A stretch of 64,000 nucleotides of DNA from Streptomyces sp. NRRL B-24484 (GTDB lineage: Bacteria; Actinomycetota; Actinomycetes; Streptomycetales; Streptomycetaceae): contig NZ_JOAI01000042.1 of NCBI RefSeq assembly GCF_000717715.1, positions 61,921 to 125,920 on the forward strand. The letters run 5' to 3'. This document shows positions 63,466 through 64,000 of the stretch, one piece after another. Under the pieces are notes generated by a model. That model ran no database searches, was not told the DNA's origin, and saw nothing but the letters and a program-made list of their open reading frames with translations. Positions within the stretch are counted from its first letter, which is position 1. Each line of letters begins with the position of its first letter. Position numbers and translations under genes: made by a program.

Positions 63466-63822
63466 ATGGCGCAGGAAACAGCACCGGCACACACGGCCTG
63501 CACGGGGGCGGACGCCGCGATCACCCGTGTCTTCGCCCTGCTCGGCAAGCGCTGGACGGGGCTCGTGGTCGCCGTGCTCAGCCACGGTCCCGGCCACTTC
63601 TCCGAGCTGCGCCGCGCCATCCCCGGCATCAGCGAGCGGATGCTCTCCGACCGGCTCACCGAGCTCGGCGAGGCCGGCCTCGTCCTCCGCGAGGTCGACG
63701 AGGGCCCGCCGCTGCGGGTCCGCTACCGGCTCACCGAGTCCGGCGCGGCGCTCGGACCCGCCCTCACCGAACTGCGCGCCTGGGCCGAGCGCTACCTGCC
63801 CCCGCCGGGCGGCTGCGGGTGA
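63466..63822 (+). CDS. HxlR-family transcriptional regulator
   Basis: The 118-residue winged-helix protein has FALLGKRWTGLVVAVLSHGP at about residues 25-44 and the recognition part ELRRAIPGISERMLSDRLTE, typical of HxlR. Two cysteines near the ends (HTACTGAD and the C-terminal GGCG) could be redox switches as in YodB/QorR. It is divergent from azoR. Confidence 0.92.
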   Translation: MAQETAPAHTACTGADAAITRVFALLGKRWTGLVVAVLSHGPGHFSELRRAIPGISERMLSDRLTELGEAGLVLREVDEGPPLRVRYRLTESGAALGPALTELRAWAERYLPPPGGCG

Positions 63823-63838
63823 CGGCCCCGGGAACGAC

Positions 63839-63894
63839 GGAGCGCCCCGCCGCGGTGCCGAGCTGACGCTCGGCGGTCCGCGACGGGGCGCTCC
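63839..63894. terminator. Bidirectional terminator at the right end
   Basis: An outer 11-bp perfect stem (63839-63849 with 63884-63894) encloses a further near-perfect GC hairpin. It lies between the HxlR gene and the oppositely oriented gene ending at 63909. Confidence 0.75.
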
Positions 63895-63908
63895 CGTCCC
63901 CCGGAGGG

Positions 63909-64000
63909 TTACTTCGTCTTGTTCTTGCCGGTGATCTTGTCGAGGCGGGAGGTGATGCCCCAGGTGGTGACGCGCCAGAGGGCCTCGACGACGATGTTGC
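63909..64000 (-). CDS. 3' end of an unidentified gene
   Basis: The last 29 residues before a TAA stop read NIVVEALWRVTTWGITSRLD then KITGKNKTK. A tryptophan-containing hydrophobic stretch followed by a lysine-rich tail suggests a membrane-associated C-terminus. No family can be assigned from this fragment. Confidence 0.7.
   Translation of the reverse strand, partial: NIVVEALWRVTTWGITSRLDKITGKNKTK

Overview
The window is high-GC actinobacterial DNA of the Streptomyces/Kitasatospora type. The evidence is strong GC3 bias, many GTG starts, ATGA/GTGA gene overlaps, Lsr2, a bacterial proteasome activator, mycothiol-type enzymes, an AfsA-type butyrolactone synthase and a perfect Streptomyces-type parS site. 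The pur genes, lsr2, the bkd operon, the kinase pair and parS suggest a chromosomal core region not far from oriC. The species cannot be named from the sequence.

Layout. Positions 1-1184 hold a gene start running off the left edge and gap (GAPDH). Positions 1389-11731 form an accessory block: an AraC regulator, a methyltransferase coupled to an adenylate-forming ligase, a TetR regulator, a truncated LysR, an AfsA homologue, a second TetR of butyrolactone-receptor type, an acyl-CoA-dehydrogenase-fold flavoprotein, and a two-gene operon encoding a degenerate adenylate-forming protein plus a free-standing C-terminal ligase-like domain. Four copies of a 20-bp ARE-like dyad lie in this block. They are upstream of the AraC gene, afsA and the degenerate-ligase operon, and between the receptor gene and the flavoprotein gene. 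I read this as a signalling and biosynthetic island controlled by a gamma-butyrolactone-type autoregulator. It is the best candidate here for an undescribed system.

Positions 11967-31515 are mostly core: secreted or conserved actinobacterial proteins (MoaF-like, DUF3151, DUF3152), an ATPase/beta-propeller protein, purS-purQ-purL, lsr2, two identical tRNA-Gly genes, an ABC exporter with its own sensor kinase and response regulator, purC, a dimethylformamidase-like protein, a degenerate M48-like membrane protein and purD. Positions 31972-44285 hold a lone SLATT protein, a GntR regulator, a nitrilase-family hydrolase, a phage-like Bro-N protein bracketed by an unusual pair of dyads, an MFS transporter, an M64 peptidase and a MacB-like tripartite exporter.

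Positions 44286-64000 hold a BenE transporter, the branched-chain 2-oxoacid dehydrogenase operon bkdA-bkdB-bkdC (with parS inside bkdC), a response regulator, a phosphotransferase, two membrane Ser/Thr kinases, the proteasome activator, a quinone oxidoreductase, and two head-to-head TrkA/ion-channel paralogues with complementary deletions. These are followed by a molybdenum-cofactor set (moeA, a small DUF6457-type gene, mobA), an MBL hydrolase, an azoreductase/HxlR divergent pair and the 3' end of an unidentified gene. Several gene ends are marked by perfect GC-rich hairpins.
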